A stretch of 7,294 nt of DNA from Gammaproteobacteria bacterium (GTDB taxonomy: Bacteria > Pseudomonadota > Gammaproteobacteria > Steroidobacterales > SZUA-146): assembly GCA_003228965.1 (NCBI GenBank), contig QIGP01000107.1, positions 1 through 7,294 of the forward strand. Reading direction: 5' to 3'. The translations under genes and the position numbers were made by a program. This document shows positions 6,612 through 7,294 of the stretch, piece after piece (the first letter of the stretch is position 1; every line of letters begins with the position of its first letter). The notes under the pieces were generated by a model, which was not told the origin of the DNA, made no database searches, and saw only the letters and a program-made list of their open reading frames with translations.

Positions 6612-7082
6612 ATGCTTCTCGATCAAACAGACCGCAAGATCCTCGAAATACTGCAAAAAGACGCCACTCTCTCAGCCAGCGACATCGCCGAAAGAGTCGG
6701 TTTATCCCAGTCACCCTGCTGGCGGCGAATCAGCCGACTAGAGAAAAAAGGCATTATCCAGCGACGGGTTGCGCTGTTGGACAGACGGGCTCTGGGACTC
6801 AACGTGGTGGTGTTCGCCCATATCAAATTATCGGCACACGGGCGTAAATCGTTACCGGAATTTGAAAACGCGATTCGCGAGTTTCCGGAGGTACTGGATT
6901 GCTTCACGACCACAGGTGAAGTCGACTACATTTTGAAAGTGGTCACGCGCGACATCGAATCTTACGAAAGCTTTTTTCGCAATTCGCTATCGCAACTGCC
7001 ATCGGTGCTGGAAGTAAACTCGACCATTGCCTTGTCTAACATCAAAACAACTACCGCGTTACCGCTTGGGCTCGTCGATTAA
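6612..7082 (+). CDS. Lrp/AsnC-family transcriptional regulator
   Basis: A 156-residue DNA-binding regulator of the feast/famine family, the usual length. It opens with LLDQTDRKILEILQKDA, the standard family N-terminus. The helix-turn-helix is at about 21-41 (SASDIAERVGLSQSPCWRRI), followed by RLEKKGIIQ and a C-terminal RAM effector domain (~65-140) with the conserved TTTGEVDYILKV segment that helps form the amino acid pocket. An in-frame TAA at 6606 fixes ATG 6612 as the first start; there is no strong Shine-Dalgarno sequence, so translation may be modest. It is divergent from a leucine dehydrogenase gene. By analogy with BkdR of Pseudomonas, an Lrp homologue that activates branched-chain keto-acid dehydrogenase genes, it probably senses a branched-chain amino acid and controls that enzyme. 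It is more likely a local paralogue than the global Lrp, given its divergent catabolic neighbour. No terminator was recognised downstream. Confidence 0.92.
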   Translation: MLLDQTDRKILEILQKDATLSASDIAERVGLSQSPCWRRISRLEKKGIIQRRVALLDRRALGLNVVVFAHIKLSAHGRKSLPEFENAIREFPEVLDCFTTTGEVDYILKVVTRDIESYESFFRNSLSQLPSVLEVNSTIALSNIKTTTALPLGLVD

Positions 7083-7143
7083 ATTAGCTCTGCAAACTTG
7101 GGTCATGTTGGGTGACTGTTAATCGTTAAGAACAATAAAATGG

Positions 7144-7294
7144 GTGAGCGCATAGCATTCTAGCCTGCACTGTTCATGAGTTGATGGAATTTATCGCCGC
7201 TGCGGTGTGGGCAGTTGTGCTGATCGCCCGCCGGGACATAGCCGTAGCTATGGCTCAAGGGGGATCGGCGCAAATGGCCGCGCCATAGTGAGCG
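7144..7294. repeat. GC-rich palindromic element at the right edge, possibly an interspersed repeat
   Basis: The last ~100 bases are clearly GC-richer than the preceding 7083-7160 stretch and carry nested symmetry. CATAGC (7237-7242) and GCTATG (7247-7252) form a four-base-loop hairpin, flanked by GATCGCCC (7222-7229) and GGGGGATC (7259-7266), which pair with one mismatch. A second hairpin is GGCGC (7267-7271) with GCGCC (7280-7284). GTGAGCG occurs at both ends (7144-7150 and 7288-7294). On the - strand a 44-codon frame is open from the window edge to TAG at 7162-7160 (YGYVPAGDQHNCPHRSGDKF within it), so the 3' end of a gene beyond the window is the alternative. I recognise neither a mobile element nor a protein family. 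Confidence 0.35.

Noticed and set aside
7099..7147. Three copies of TGGGT(C/G)A after the regulator gene
   Set aside because: Short, unevenly spaced and low in complexity; no evidence that they form a functional array.
7184..7291. 35-codon + strand frame starting ATG 7184
   Set aside because: No ribosome binding site or recognisable motif, and it runs through the palindromic GC-rich element, which explains its open frame equally well.

Overview
The window looks like chromosome of a Gram-negative bacterium, most likely a gammaproteobacterium, possibly aquatic. This rests on moderate GC with AT-richer gaps, cyclic-di-GMP signalling genes, an exported two-propeller sensor, and a leucine dehydrogenase paired with an Lrp/AsnC regulator. 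The assignment is inferred from gene content only. No rRNA, tRNA, CRISPR array, transposase or phage gene was found.

Region 1 (1-3850, + strand) is a cyclic-di-GMP module. The 3' end of an EAL phosphodiesterase gene enters from the left. It overlaps by ATGA the start of a 1107-residue protein with a signal peptide, fourteen propeller-blade motifs (two predicted seven-bladed propellers), a Y_Y_Y domain, one membrane segment, a coiled coil and an intact GGDEF domain with an RxxD inhibitory site. The opposing c-di-GMP enzymes are apparently translationally coupled, with the sensor half in the periplasm and the synthase half in the cytoplasm.

Region 2 (3851-5248) holds one GTG-started gene for a 371-residue soluble protein that I do not recognise. 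After it comes a gap with a clear rho-independent terminator that serves the opposite strand.

Region 3 (5249-7082) is a divergent pair: an NAD-dependent leucine/branched-chain amino acid dehydrogenase on the - strand and an Lrp/AsnC-family regulator on the + strand. They share a 283-bp AT-rich intergenic region with a good -10 box, a perfect 13-bp palindrome at the predicted regulator start site, and a second inverted repeat on the dehydrogenase side. The likely logic is that the regulator senses an amino acid and controls both itself and the catabolic enzyme.

Region 4 (7083-7294) has no convincing gene. Its last ~100 bases turn GC-rich, with nested inverted repeats and a - strand frame open to the window edge. 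This may be an interspersed palindromic repeat or the 3' end of a gene lying beyond the window.

Most of the content belongs to known families. The least explained parts are the 371-residue protein, the GC-rich right-hand element and the palindrome in the regulator promoter.
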